The notes under the pieces were generated by a model. That model made no database searches. It was given only the letters and a program-made list of their open reading frames with translations, and had not been told where the DNA came from. Shown one piece after another: positions 1-50,504 of a DNA stretch of 64,000 nucleotides (position 1 is the stretch's first letter; every line of letters starts with the position of its first letter). A program made the position numbers and the translations under genes. Source of the DNA: Manihot esculenta (taxonomy: Eukaryota > Streptophyta > Magnoliopsida > Malpighiales > Euphorbiaceae); contig NC_035176.2 in the NCBI RefSeq assembly GCF_001659605.2, positions 32,854,716 through 32,918,715 of the forward strand, in the 5' to 3' direction.

Positions 1-630
1 CGGAAAAATTCTAGGTACCCGAGCAAGTGCATTTTACTTCTTGATTTATTTAAGCATTAACAGTGAATCATTCCAGATGCTAACATAATCAACTGAAGTT
101 GGAACTGGCTTCAATTTGTGTAATGACAAGTTGATAAAGCTTATGGATAAATCTTCACTTGTGACTACTTCAAAGAAATTTATATATGAGTTTGTGCTAT
201 TTTTCATTTAACTTACGGATGTCTGCAATATCTATCTGTAACCTGTAGCTGATGTTATTACATTTAAGTGCTTTTGCAACTGTTATTGCTATGAATGCTA
301 ATGCAATTTCTTTGTTTTCTAAGCAATTCCTTAGGCATTAATACTGAATTATTCTAATCCCACAGAGCCTCAGATTCTTTTTCTTTTCAGACTTTTTGAC
401 TGCATAGTATCTGTTTCTTTTTCTGTTAGTTGTCAATTAACTTGAGCATCCTTCCTTGTGGGATTGTTCCACTAACCAAGTGAAAGCTGTGGATGGTCAT
501 CTATGATTTCTGCCATTTTGCATTAAAAGCCTGCTCAGTAACTTTTTAGCCATAAGCTGCATAATTTTTCCAGTTCTATTTTGAACATTGTAATGTGGTT
601 TTATAATTTCTGTATCGAACACAATTAAAA
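1..630. other. Non-coding left edge
   Basis: I see no convincing coding exon, RNA gene or structured repeat here. The sequence is T-rich with short stop-broken frames, as in an intron or spacer. If the small terminal exon proposed at 3518-3589 is real, this stretch could be intronic to that plus-strand gene. Confidence 0.4.
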
Positions 631-1990
631 CAGGGGCTGAGCAGCTTTGGGGTGAACTGAAAAACTGAACTGATTCAATTCAATTGGTTCAGTTTTTTGG
701 CTTAACTGCGTCGGTTCGGTTATGCATTTATAAAAATTTTGGTTTTTGGTTCAGTTGGTTTTATTGGTAGAAAACTGAACAGACTTTCAAAGTATAATTT
801 TTCCAACCATCCATTTTAGCTTGCCCTTTCATTTCTTTTTCAGAAATCAAAAGAATGCAAAGATGCGCAAGCCGACTTCCCAAGCCATATTTTCTCTTAT
901 TCTTCTTCCATAATCAATTTCGACCTCTTTTCTTCCACAAATCAAGGTAGTGTTGCGCATGGTGGGTCACTGACCCATTGAAGAAGTGTTCTGTATGTGG
1001 ATTGATTCCATCTCTGCAATACACTCCAAGGCTCCAATGATCCACGGTTCCATCAATTGAAAAAGTTGTTGAGTTATTTTGAAGGATTAGGGATTAGCGC
1101 TATGGCAGGTGATCGATTGATTAGAAATTGGAGATAGCAGTTCATCAATTGAAGGAGTTCTCAAGCCATAGTAGTAGCAGGCAATTGATTAGGGAGTGGA
1201 GTTAATCTATTCCGTTGATTGATTAGGGGTTGGAATTAGATTATACTATCTAGGTATTGAATCTGTCAAGTTTCCGAGCTAAGGATTGCGTCATGGAGCT
1301 CGTTGGATCTTAAATCCCTATTTGAAGAAAATAATAATTGCTTGAATTTTATTGATGTCTGGCTCCATATTTATAGAGTTACATGGTAGCTTTAAGAGTC
1401 CTAGTGGAACTATTAATAATAACAAGTCCTACTTGACTCAAGAGTCCTAATAGAACAATTATTCTAATAAAAAATAAATCATACTTAATAATAATCCTAC
1501 TGATAGAAATAATGGAAGATAAAAATTCAAAAAACCCCCTGCTGCTTCTTGAATTACTGCTGCAGATGGGTTTGAGCTAGCTGTCCTATGCTTGGTATAC
1601 TTCTTCCCTAGGATTGTTGATTTCATGTCGAGTACTACTTGAATCTATGGGTTTATTCTACTAAGATATTGACTGTTGAGTTTATTTGAGGATTTAGGGA
1701 TTGGAGTTTATTTAGTTGAAATTAGAAGTTTCTTTTGATTGTTATTTAGAAGCTTTGAGATTGCAGTAGTTTGTTTGATTACTCTGATTGTTCATGACTT
1801 TTGAGATTTGTTTGGGGGAGGCAGAGAAGAACTGCATCAGCCTCTGATGTTGTTTGATTCAAGAGCCGAGTGACTGAACTGAACAGAACTGATTTATATC
1901 AGTTTGGTTTGGCTCAGTTAGTCTCGTAGTACAGTTTGGTTCAGTCTCCATTAAATTGTATTTCGGTTTGGTTTGACATGCTGTCCCCTG
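631..1990. mobile_element. Non-autonomous hAT-like DNA element
   Basis: The segment starts with CAGGGGCTGAGCAGC and ends with GCTGTCCCCTG, which reads CAGGGGACAGC on the other strand, so the ends form short inverted repeats of the CAGGG type common in plant hAT elements. Inside both ends lie many copies of GGTTCAGTT, GGTTCGGTT and AACTGAAC motifs in opposite orientation, a subterminal pattern usual for such elements. No transposase frame is seen. The expected 8-bp target duplication is not clear: AATTAAAA on the left against ACAAAACT on the right. The exact ends are therefore provisional. Confidence 0.5.
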
Positions 1991-2563
1991 ACAAAACTTG
2001 CATTATGCAAATTTCATGAGAATTTTTAATTTGGTTTAGGAGTTTAATTTCTTGTCATATTCTGAAGTTATGGTGGAATTTTCGAGGCTTGCTTGTCTTT
2101 CATAGGTTAAATTTGGCTTGGCCATTCTGAGTTACCAATGGATTGTGCATTTATCTTGTTTAGCATTATTCTTCAAGAGGAGTATATCTAATCCAGAGAA
2201 TATAGAGGGTCCATATTCTTTGAACATTGTTTCACCTTTGTAGGGACTTATCCTATTCTTTCATGAACACGCAATTTGCTTGGCTGTTACTGAAATTTCA
2301 GTAAATAAGCCAAAAATAGAGCTATCATGGTATCATACTATTGTTGTTACAGTGAGTCTATTTGAAATATATTGGGTATACAGGTGCCCTTTCAATTTCT
2401 TTAAGGCCTCCCAAATGTACCTTTAGACACCATGGCCTACGTAATTGGCGATATCAGGTACCACTATAATTTCTAGGAAGCTTGCCAAATGTACAGCTGT
2501 TGCAACCACAGCCTACTTAAAATAGATTCCTAGCTGTCAGCAGCATTGTCACCTGGTAATCAA

Positions 2564-2564
2564 T

Positions 2565-2592
<28 letters not shown>
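2564..2592. repeat. (GA)n microsatellite
   Basis: Uninterrupted AG dinucleotide run of about 14 units in non-coding sequence, followed by a short GGGAGAAGG tail. Confidence 0.9.
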
Positions 2593-2597
<5 letters not shown>

Positions 2598-3517
2598 AGG
2601 AATTGCCCTTGTAAGGCTTGTCTTTCAATGTAGTGAAATTACTGTGCGTCATATGATTTTTGATTTTTGCCAGTAGCTAACTTGGTCTTTTGAAAAATGT
2701 AACCCTAAACCAAACTGTTTGTTGGAAAACATTACCAGCGCCGGGAGAACTGAAGGACTGATGCGACTCCCGGCAATTCCAGCAAAATGGACTCGACAGA
2801 AATTAAGCTATTATTATCACTGGGAACTTAACACAAACATAATGGAGGAAATGCATCCTTTTTACTGATCCTAACTAGATAGAGGTTGAGGCTGAGTTGG
2901 GTAGCTAAACGTACTTTTTAATTTAGTTCTTCCCCGCTTTCAGCATTGTGTGTGCTGTCTGTCTGCTGTTAACCATGTTAATTTTGCCGAGTACTCCTGA
3001 GAGGCTGGAAGCAATTATTTGTTTTCTCTCCAATTACCATGATTTATAACATCCCCCCCCACCCCACACACAAACATGCACGCGCGCACCCAAGAATAGA
3101 ATGATTTACATTGATTCTCGAATAATTTTAGCAATTTTCGTTGCATATAATGTTATTAGTGGTTATTGCAAGTCTTTAGTTGCTTTGGTCTTCATGCCTT
3201 TTTTTCCCCCTGCTTGCAATGATTTACATCCTTTTGGGGTATATGTACAGTTAGCAAGGGTGAAATTACGCTCAATGCCACTTCTCTTCACTTATGACTT
3301 TGGCATGGGCCATCTAAATATAATTTGGCCCTCTTGCCAGCTGTATGCTACATTGAAAATATATAGACATTATCCATGTGTACAGTATACGTTTCTCTTT
3401 TTCCACTTATCATTGAAGAATGTCTCAAATCACCTTTGTTTCTGATAATCATCATGTGGCTTTGATGTCTTCATTAGCTTGACTTGGGAATCCAATAACA
3501 TGAATTTGGTGATGCAG

Positions 3518-3589
3518 GAGCAAGATAAGGTGACAATAACAGAAGGAGAACTTGGATTTGGCTCTTATTCTATTAGGAAATGCATGTAA
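3518..3589 (+). CDS. Putative terminal exon of an unidentified plus-strand gene
   Basis: A good acceptor (GTGATGCAG) is followed by 24 open codons that read EQDKVTITEGELG then FGSYSIRKCM and end in TAA. The downstream sequence is T-rich and looks like a 3' UTR. The codon choice and the charged, then aromatic-rich composition look protein-like, but I do not recognise the family and cannot place the preceding exons. They may lie left of the window or be hidden in the first 3.5 kb. A chance open frame behind a chance AG is a real alternative. Confidence 0.3.
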   Translation, partial: EQDKVTITEGELGFGSYSIRKCM

Positions 3590-4280
3590 TGCAGATATTA
3601 GCTGCCCAAATACCCAAGAGAGAAGATCTGCCATAGAATCGTGCCCCACCTTCCTTGAATTTATACCTCATTTATCTGTGATTTCCACTTCCACCTTTTC
3701 TCTATACAACTCTGTTGCTAGCAGTTGTTTCTATTTTCAGCAGAGCAAATTTTTCTAGCTGTTTGAACAGTTTCAAATTGTGAAAATTGCCAAGGACACT
3801 TTGTTTTTGAACTGTAGGAAATGCATATTCTTGCTCATGGGCCCAGAGTGCATTATTTTTCTTGTCCTTCGTGCTTCTCCCTTAGATTGAGATCATCACA
3901 AGGACTCAATTAAGGTCATTTGCAACACATATAATCATATATTACTTAAGAGCTTTTTCCAGATTGCGTTCTTTCAATTATTGAATGAGAATTGTGAAAA
4001 ATTTAGTTTCCAAACATGTTGCAAAGAGAAAAAGCTGTATTTGGTGATGAAAATACCTCACTATTATCATGGGAAATGGGTTCTGGACTACCTCTTGAGA
4101 AATAAAATTTCCTTATTTATCTAAAAACTAGCTCTTCAACTCAGCAACCGAGTATGACAGCATCATTATTAAAACCAGTAATCATTTCTTATAATGTTCA
4201 CTTCTTCCTAAAGTCCATCCCCCCATCTCAGACGAAAAGAGAGTAAATTATTAGACAGATACAAGGAGGAAGCTTCAGGT

Positions 4281-7200
4281 TCATAAAAGATTCATGAGGA
4301 AATAGTGGGAGAAAGCATCCAAGGCCTGTGGAGGCAAGCCAATCCTCACATCAATGCCTCTGACGTCAATTGGATTCTGCATGAAATATGCAACCTGAGG
4401 GATTGGAGAGACCAGAGGACATGCATAGGCTGCGTATCCCTGTAGAAAATCAACCTTGTGGAATGGCATCCTTGTCCAGTCAGAAACCAAAGTGAGTTCA
4501 CTCAGAGGAGGGAGATTAGCTTGGGGTCCATTAAGTGCCTCCATGTATGCTCTCACATAGTCACCGTTTACAGAGTTCTTAGCTTGTTTTATCTTCTCTA
4601 TTATTGCTTCATGGCTTGCTACTTCCAGTTCACCGGCTCTTATTAAGACTGAAGCCAGAACATAGGCATTGCCACTAAAGCCTTTAGGTAGTGAGGGCAC
4701 CATCTTGTTCCTTGTGTCCACTGCAAATTGCAGGCACACCATTCTCTCCTTTCGCACTCCTAAAGCCTTGGTCCTCACCTGAGTTAGATGATCAACAAGT
4801 ACGATTCTTATAGGTACAACATTATTGCTAGATTTTTTTGATAACCCAAATATTAAGATTCAACAGAATTAATAATTTCCTTATTTATCGAGAAGTTCAT
4901 GTTTTCAATGATTTGGATTTAATTTTCATTTGAATTCTTCACAAAAATCGACTTAGAAACACATTTGAAGTGGTTTTCAAATAATCAAACATTGTATTAA
5001 AATCCACACTCATATATATGAGTTTGAGTTTTTTCGTTTTGGTTTTTTTTATAAATTTTTTTCCCCACTTTTCTAACCTAACTTCAACTAATCAATTAAT
5101 TTTCTATTTATATATTTATTATACTTGTTTTCAATTTAAATTCATGATCTCACATGTCTAGAGATAACTATATATTAAACTAAAAACTCATTTATCAACC
5201 GATCTAATTAGTTATTTTTTGAAAAAAAAATTGAAGAAACTAATCTTCAAAGTAATGAAAAAAAAAACATAGTTCTAACTATCCAATATATGAGCACAAT
5301 CCTAATTAGTTATTTTTTAAAAAGAAAAATAATTGAAGAAACTAAACTTCAAAGTAATGAAAAAGATAGCATAGGTCTAAGTATCCAATATATGACTATC
5401 AAATCTTTTAATTATTACACTTACAAGATAGATCAACCACATTAAAATTAGAAGATCCATAAGAAAAATATAGAACATATTTTTCCTATTCATCTAATAT
5501 ATTGTTTGATTGATTTCTAATGCTTTCAATTTCAGCTGAATTTTAATTTATTTTATTTTATCAAACCCACTTGTCTTCCTGCAATGAATTCAAACAATAA
5601 TCATTCATGTATATAAATATGACTTTAAAAACTAAATTCCTCAATTATATTTCCAATGATTTCTAAATTTTCATGAATGGTCACCTAGATTTGATAGGAA
5701 TAGTTAGATTTAGGACGAAATAAATTAATAAAAGCTGTCTAGCAAACAAAAATCGGATATATAGCAAAGGAAATCTTTCCTTTTTCTCCTTTTAATTACA
5801 GCTCACTGAGAGAATGATAATCATCTTATATATGATCTTAGATTCTATCAATTGGCATATCTGAATTCAATTACCAACCTCAAGTGTCCTCGGAGACCTT
5901 TGCATATAATTATAAAGGCATAATCTTTCGTTTCTTTTCCCTTTCTTGTTTTCTGGCACTTGTTTGTATCTTGTCTTGTCCCCCGCTCACATGCAAGGCT
6001 AGCTTTTGTCTTATAATGCAAGTTAAAGATCATCGTGTTCATTCTTCTGTATATAAAATTCTTAAAATGTCTTCTTTTCTTCTCCTTTCAGATCAGGTTA
6101 TGTAAATTATTTTCATTTTGGAAATTATGATCAGGGTTAAATCATTATCATAGAGAAAAAGAAGAAAGATTTGCTTATCTGGGAAAAGAACATGATTAAT
6201 TACCTTCCATAGATGAGCTGAGAGTAACTCAAAAGATGAACATGATGAGAAGCTACTGCTTCTCTTCTCGCCCAGTACTTTTCTCTTCAGGTTTTCGATC
6301 ATCGTACCACTCACATGAAAAGTCTTTAGAAGATAACTAGGGTTTCGATCTCCAAACCACCCATGATCTATAGCAAGATTCTGATGATGATCAGCTAGCG
6401 TTTGTTGTATCAACTGATAGAGATGATCTATTGCTGCAGCTCTTGTTATGCTTGATTTTTGGGCATTGCAATTACCCACCTGTACTAGTAGTCCTCTATC
6501 ATGAACTGGTTTCTGAAGCTCATGGCTACCCTTTTCTTTCATAATTGCAGAATTACAAGCCCATGCACACAGAAAATCGAAGGTGGCTGGTCCATCAAAC
6601 AAGGAGTGGCTTGCGCCTATGCCCACTGAGTAGCCTCCACAGCCAAACTTTGTCACCTGTACAAGGCAAATGATTGTTAGTTGATAAAACGAATTAAAGA
6701 TCTAGCACCTTCAGGACAAGACTTGAGTTGGACGTTCTAGGAGATGACCTAAATGATATGCGTAACTTGTATGCAACCCTAGTGAAGACACCTAATAAAC
6801 TATAAGTTAAGATCTCACCACCACACATATTTGTGTATATATATATAGATATATTCTCACCTGGGCAACAACCAAGGGCATCGCGGAGAAATTTCCATTG
6901 AAAACAGGTTTATAGACTAGATTTTCAAAGAATTCATTGTACTGCGAGAGATCTCCAAGCTCTGAGATCTTTATTTGTGTCACTGCCTCAACTAGAACTG
7001 CACCTTCGTTGTTGCACCAAAGATTGAGCTTTCCATCATTTGGATTCAAGTTCAATCTACCCGCGGCAGGGTACCAGATGGACAAGGTCTCTTCCAAGCC
7101 AGATTTCAAGCCACTAAAAACTGAGTTGAGCGACAAGTTGGCGTAAGCATGAGATGGCTTATAAAAGAAAACCAAATACACAAGCAAAGGACACTGCCTG

Positions 7201-7310
7201 TCTAAGTTGGAGAGGTTGAGAATTCTGTGAGGGTGAGAGGCCTTCGGATATACGGATACCCTCTTTGTAATAGTGACTGTTGATGCATAATTTTCATGTG
7301 GAGTGGCCAT
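4281..7310 (-). CDS. BAHD-family acyltransferase, three exons
   Basis: This encodes a soluble acyl-CoA-dependent acyltransferase of 466 residues, in the family that acylates alcohols or amines in plant specialised metabolism. Exons are 7310-6861, 6656-6204 and 4778-4281, all phase 0, with clean GT-AG borders (GTGAGA and GTAATT donors; ACAG and TCAG acceptors). Start is the ATG of MATPHENY; the length is normal for the family. The catalytic HxxxD motif is HSLFD, His167 and Asp171. The second family signature, normally DFGWG, reads DFLQG at 411-415. The N-terminal TKRVSVYPKASHPHR and LSNLDRQCP resemble the group that contains brassinosteroid-related and spermidine acyltransferases, but the substrate cannot be read from sequence. 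It lies 3.8 kb downstream of PKL and on the same strand. The frame is intact, so I infer a functional gene, with the altered DFGWG motif the one oddity. Confidence 0.92.
5204..5397. repeat. Tandem duplication of ~95 bp in BAHD intron 2
   Basis: Two adjacent diverged copies share TAATTAGTTATTTTTT, GAAGAAACTAA and CTTCAAAGTAATGAAAAA, ending in TATCCAATATATGA. They lie wholly within the second intron of the acyltransferase gene and do not touch its splice sites. Confidence 0.75.
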
Positions 7311-10300
7311 GAAAATTTAGATGGAGGTGGCTGAGCGTTAGCTTCTTGTTTCAGGGCTTGTGTGAGTTAAAGACAGAGAGAATGTGGAGTTATAGAGAGA
7401 AGGAAATTAGATTCCTAGGAGCTAGCCAACCTATTACAAGTCTCTGTGAATTTATTCTATGATGTTTATGGTTAGAGATAGCATGATTTATTATTATTAT
7501 TATTATTATTATATGAATATCAATTGGTCCTTGAGTTTTGTCACTAATATTTAGTCTTTCGATTTCTACAACTACATTAGTATAATATCTGATTTCGTTA
7601 ATTTTCTTCCATTACTTAATCTTAATGCTTTGGATGGCACTGCTCATATGTAAAGAATTATGGGTAACTCGATGACTGTATCGTCTGGCTCGCATTGGAA
7701 GAGTGACAATGACTCTGTCTCTCTATCGTCGTATGAGAACCCTAATAATAAGATGAACATCTATCCAATGGACCCACACGTATGTTTTGTAGGACCATCG
7801 TGAACATGTAATCTGCAAGCCCAGGGTTTCCGGTTAGCCATTCATATATTTTGTCCCTAGTGATCTGTCATGTAAACTTTTTCTTGAGTTCTAAAAATCT
7901 TAGGGTTTTAATGTCTTTAACCATTACAGACAAGGAAGGATGCCCTGTTAGGGCATGAAATTCCATGATATAGTACTTGTAATCTTGTCTATAAATTTAG
8001 TTTCTATGACACATGACTTTAATCTGCAATTATTGGTTACTAGCTCCTTTTAACATTAAAGACTAACGTTTATCTTTAACATTAAAGATAGTTATTCATC
8101 AAACGTTATAAGAATAAAGTTTTCTCAAATGTTTTAACTCTATCAAAATACTAAATATTATTTTCAAATTTATTGCCCTGATACCAACATTAATATGATA
8201 AAAAAATAATGTATGATTGTACTAAGTATGATTTTGAAGTGACTGGGTCTATATATGTATATAGCTTTGCAGAATTAAGAGAGGATAAACAAATGTTTCA
8301 TGGTGAATGTTAGAGATTTGCTTAATTGTGGTTGAAAATTAAACTATCATTCTCTATTAATTAAGTAAAAACCAAAAACTAGAAGAAAGCCGTGACGAAA
8401 AGAAAGCAAAAGGTAACCAAAGGGGAAAAAAGCTATCCATGCTTTGGTGTTTTCTTAAATCCAAAAGCAGAGTTAATCAAAGGAAGAAAGAAAGAAAGAA
8501 AGAAAGAGATGTGGGGCAAAGGCTTGTTGAAAAAAACAGGTTGGCATGTCTCAATAATCCCAAAGGGATTGAGAAGTTGTTGTGTTTAGTAAAGCATGCG
8601 TGCATTTGAAGCGCAGACTTGTCTCTTCATGTCTCCACTTTCGCAGCAATTTGCCTATTTCCAGCTCTCTTTCTTTTACCTTCTCTCCTCCATCATTTTT
8701 CTTTCTTTTATTTAGACATCCTCCTTATCTCTATCTCCTATTTTATTCATTCATTCTCAAACGAATATGTTTTCTTTTCCTAGCTACTTAGTGCTCTCAT
8801 CTTTATATAAATTTCTCAACTATAATATATGTCAACTTTGCATGTCAAATTTTTCATGCTCGCACAATATAGGATGGGACCCCTACCTCGTAATAAAAGC
8901 TTTGCTCTCATATGAAATATTATCAGTGAAATGGGCATGCATACAATGTATTCATAACACCTACTAATTATAGTACAATTTACGTGGGATTTGATTGTAA
9001 GAAAAACTTTACAATGATCACTATTTTCTAACTGTTATGGCTAAATCAGTGGTATTAAGGTTACGTCAATTGCTACTGGAGTTATTCCCATTTTTGAAAA
9101 ATCTCAAGTTTGAATCTATTAATTTTAAGACTTATATATAAATATGACATGTATACACATGCACTCATACATAGATATGTGTAGTAATAATTGTAAGAGA
9201 AGCTAAATGAGAATCTAAACATAATTTATTTTTTCTTCGTTTATGTGGTTGGTGGTTAACGAATAGCTTCTTCCTAGCTACTAGTTATGTAATTCTCTTG
9301 TCTCACTAGCTATTATTTCCTTCCTCTGTGGATTCTTTCCAGAGAACCAAACACATTATTAATTTTAAGACGTGACTCCCATTGTAAGCTTCTATGTATG
9401 CCATGCATGCATACATAGATAAAATCTAATATGCTTTAATTTCTTGTTGTTGAAGATATCCTTGAGAGTCCATGTATTCTTCATGTCCTTTTGTTGGCAT
9501 CCAATTCCACAACTTGTTTATATTTTGTGGGTAACATTTCTCTACATGTTAATGCTACCTTTATTTACACTATAATATATATACACAACTGAGTCGAACA
9601 ATAAGTCAATACATAGGAGAAAGTTAGTTGTTTTCTATGTATGTGGTCGGGGCCAGGCGGAAGGAAGGGCTAGGAGAGCCTTTAGCCGCTCATTCTTTTT
9701 TATATTTATTTTTCATTCTAAGTTTAATAAATTTTTGTAGTATTAGCATCCTCAAAAAGTTTTTTTTTTTTTTAGCTTTTTCAATAAATATATAGTATAA
9801 TTAAAAAAATATATATAATTGAAAACCAAATATAATAAAGCAAACTGTTTTAGCCAATTAACCCAGTAGAAAAATATCATTATTTACAAACAATTGTGAC
9901 ATAATTTGTACACCTTTCAAAAAAATAAAATAATATGGATGAGATTAAAAGTTTAATCTATACAGAATGCAAAGCTTAAAAGAAACACAGGCCTTTGAGA
10001 TGAAATGCGTGATCCCAAACCAACACCAACGCTAGCAACCAACAGAGAGTTTATTCTTTCACTTGACATATTTTTAAGTATGAAAAAAAAACATTTATTC
10101 AATTAAATTCTTGATAGACCTTTTTTTTCATTCGTCTCAAATTGCAGAACTTTTTTTTTCTTAAAAAAAGAATTTATTCTTTAGTTTACTACACCTCTAC
10201 TTGATATATATTGAAAAAAATAAATTAATCAACTCCAAGAATAATTTAGCTTTTCTCTCCCATTTCAAGTAATATAATAGAAAAAAAAAATTGTCTTCAA

Positions 10301-10685
10301 TTGTCATTTTGGAAAATTAAGCAACCATTACTTTTCTTTTTTTTTTTTTTTTTTTTTCTAACTTTACTTTTGTCTATGATATTCTCAATGCATTTTTCAA
10401 TAAATACATACAAGGATTATTTACTCTTTTTCAAAAATAAAAAAATGACTTCTTTAATTCTTTTGTTAATACATTCTTGGTGTTCTCAATGCATTTCTCA
10501 ATAAATACATTATTTATCTAATCTTTAATAGAGTAATATATGCGCAATAAAAATAAAAATTACTATAGTTTTGATCCATATAAAATATACAGTCTTATAT
10601 TTTAAAATCTATATAAAAATACAAATAAGCCCATCATTGAGAGAGAAATCGAGTACAACTATTACATCAAAATCATACAAAAGTT
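7311..10685. other. Spacer between the BAHD gene and PKL
   Basis: AT-rich intergenic sequence with no exon I can support. It holds the promoter and 5' leader of the BAHD gene at its left end and the 3' flank of PKL at its right. Simple repeats are present: (TTA)n at about 7488-7511, (AAAG)n at about 8483-8507 and a long poly-T near 10328-10357. A loosely repeated module with TTCTCAATGCATTT(T/C)TCAATAAATACAT occurs twice between 10380 and 10510. Confidence 0.6.
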
Positions 10686-11073
10686 TGCAATGATTAGAAG
10701 CAATCCGCCTGAAACGAAGAGAAACAATTCCCAATTTGAGAATCTATCCTCCCCGGTGCTCCAGAATCAATGCAGCACCACTCAATCTCCAACAATGAAA
10801 GGCCTAATCTGTGTTCAAGCTTTCAGAATATTACCAATTTGCAGCTTGTCTATCAGACTAATTATGGCTTCACCAGAAATGTCTCAAGCTGGCAAAATCA
10901 AGAATGCAATTCCACATCAAACATCCAACGCATGATCTATGCATTTTTGAACAGGTAAAAATGATATTTGTAAATATTGAAGATTTGCAGCAGAGCAACA
11001 CTCACTTTTCAATGAAGCCTGTAAACTACAATATACATCAAAAGAATTGTGCAAGATTTTCATTTGTACGATA

Positions 11074-49007
<37,934 letters not shown>

Positions 49008-50338
49008 ATTCTGCAAGACACAATATTCCACTAAATACCTCAATTAGCAACAACCTATAGATTGCCAAAAATAGAGGAAAGGACAGATAGAGTTTAAATG
49101 CTAAAAAAGAAAACTGATGGAATTTGTATATTCCAATCTTCGCAATTTTCCCTATTCTGGCCCATCAAACACATTAAATACGATTGCGTTAAAGTATATA
49201 TTAAATATGATCAAAGAACAAAGCCAATTAGTAAACTACTGGTTTTTCCATTTTTACTCTTCAACCTTTACTTGCAAACATTTTACAGTAATAAGAGCTC
49301 GTATAATTAATGTTTTATTATCTAATAACACGAAGTATCTCATAATATTAGAAACCAACTTAATCCCCAGCTTAAATTAACAAGTCCAATGGATCCTGAT
49401 ATATTATTACATAGGCACTCTCTACTAGCTCTCACACTAAGAAAGAGAGTAACAGAAGGAAAGGAATCTCTAGCCAGATGCCAAACAACAACTAAAGCAT
49501 AATCTGATCAATATGTGGGGATGGAAACCATTGGAAAAGCATCTGCAGTAAATTTAATTCCCAAAAGCAATAAATGGATTACATTTGGCTTTCAACATAT
49601 TTCATATCAAAACCTAAATGCCAGAATACCTAATCCAAAAAGAAAAGAAAAACAAACAAACATATTAGAGAATGGTATCGTAGATTTTGCAACTTCTCTC
49701 TTTATTAGCCCAATTTTGATAACAGTCAATTTGAATTACATCAGAATTGATCTCCAATAAACTCCCGTTTCTGCTGTCCATTTTCAGAACAACCATAGGA
49801 GACAAACCCGAAGGAATCAAAAGCCATTCCAACAAATACACACGAGGCTCTAACTGAAGGATTCTGAATTTAAAGTGCGCTGATATTATCACAATTAACA
49901 TGTTCCAGAGCAATCTGTCCACGTTTTAATCATCCAGAGTTTAAAAAATAAAAAATAAAACAAAACAAAACCAAAAGAAGAGGAAGAAGAAGAAGCCCAT
50001 GTTAGCTCAAACTCAAGCTAGAACAATGCATTCAAAAAGGGAGGGAAAAAACCCGCTTATAAAATATACGTATATAGTAGCAACTAGCAGCAGTTGCCAA
50101 TACATGCTAAAACCAAAAGGGTAATAAGAAAAATCTCATCTTCACAATAATTACGTAGAAAAATCCTAGTCACCATTTTCAAAGCGTATTCACATAGAAT
50201 TAATGGATGACCACAAGAGTTGTTGCCAGTGGCTGGTGAAGTGAAGTGTGTGAGAGCTATGGAAATGGCCGTTACTACAATTTTTGGCGATGATTATTGA
50301 CCATCCTACTGAGGGAGAGATAGTATAGAGAGAATTAC

Positions 50339-50480
50339 CGGAGAAAACCGTATCAGGGCCACCGATTTTTGTAGAAATTCTGCCTGGACCCGAAACCGAA
50401 ATGGGAGCTGAGGCTTTAAAGGTGGGGCTAGACAGAGAAAACAAAAGAGGCGGTCTTAAAACAAACCTCACCAAGCCTTC
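50339..50480 (-). other. PKL: Probable PKL 5'-UTR exon and promoter region
   Basis: On the minus strand a CT-rich, GC-richer leader ends in TTTTCTCCG followed by donor GTAATTC (intron from 50338). The next acceptor is at 49011, three bases before the PKL ATG exon. It implies a 1.3-kb 5'-UTR intron. The transcription start is not visible, so the right boundary is approximate. Confidence 0.55.
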
Positions 50481-50504
50481 GGATTTTTTTTTTCTAGCAG
50501 TTAA

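Noticed and set aside
2737..2868. Open plus-strand frame (AGRTEGLMRLPAIPAKW...) that could be an exon
   Set aside because: About 43 codons with no family resemblance and no clear donor or partner exons. Kept out of the feature list as probable chance.
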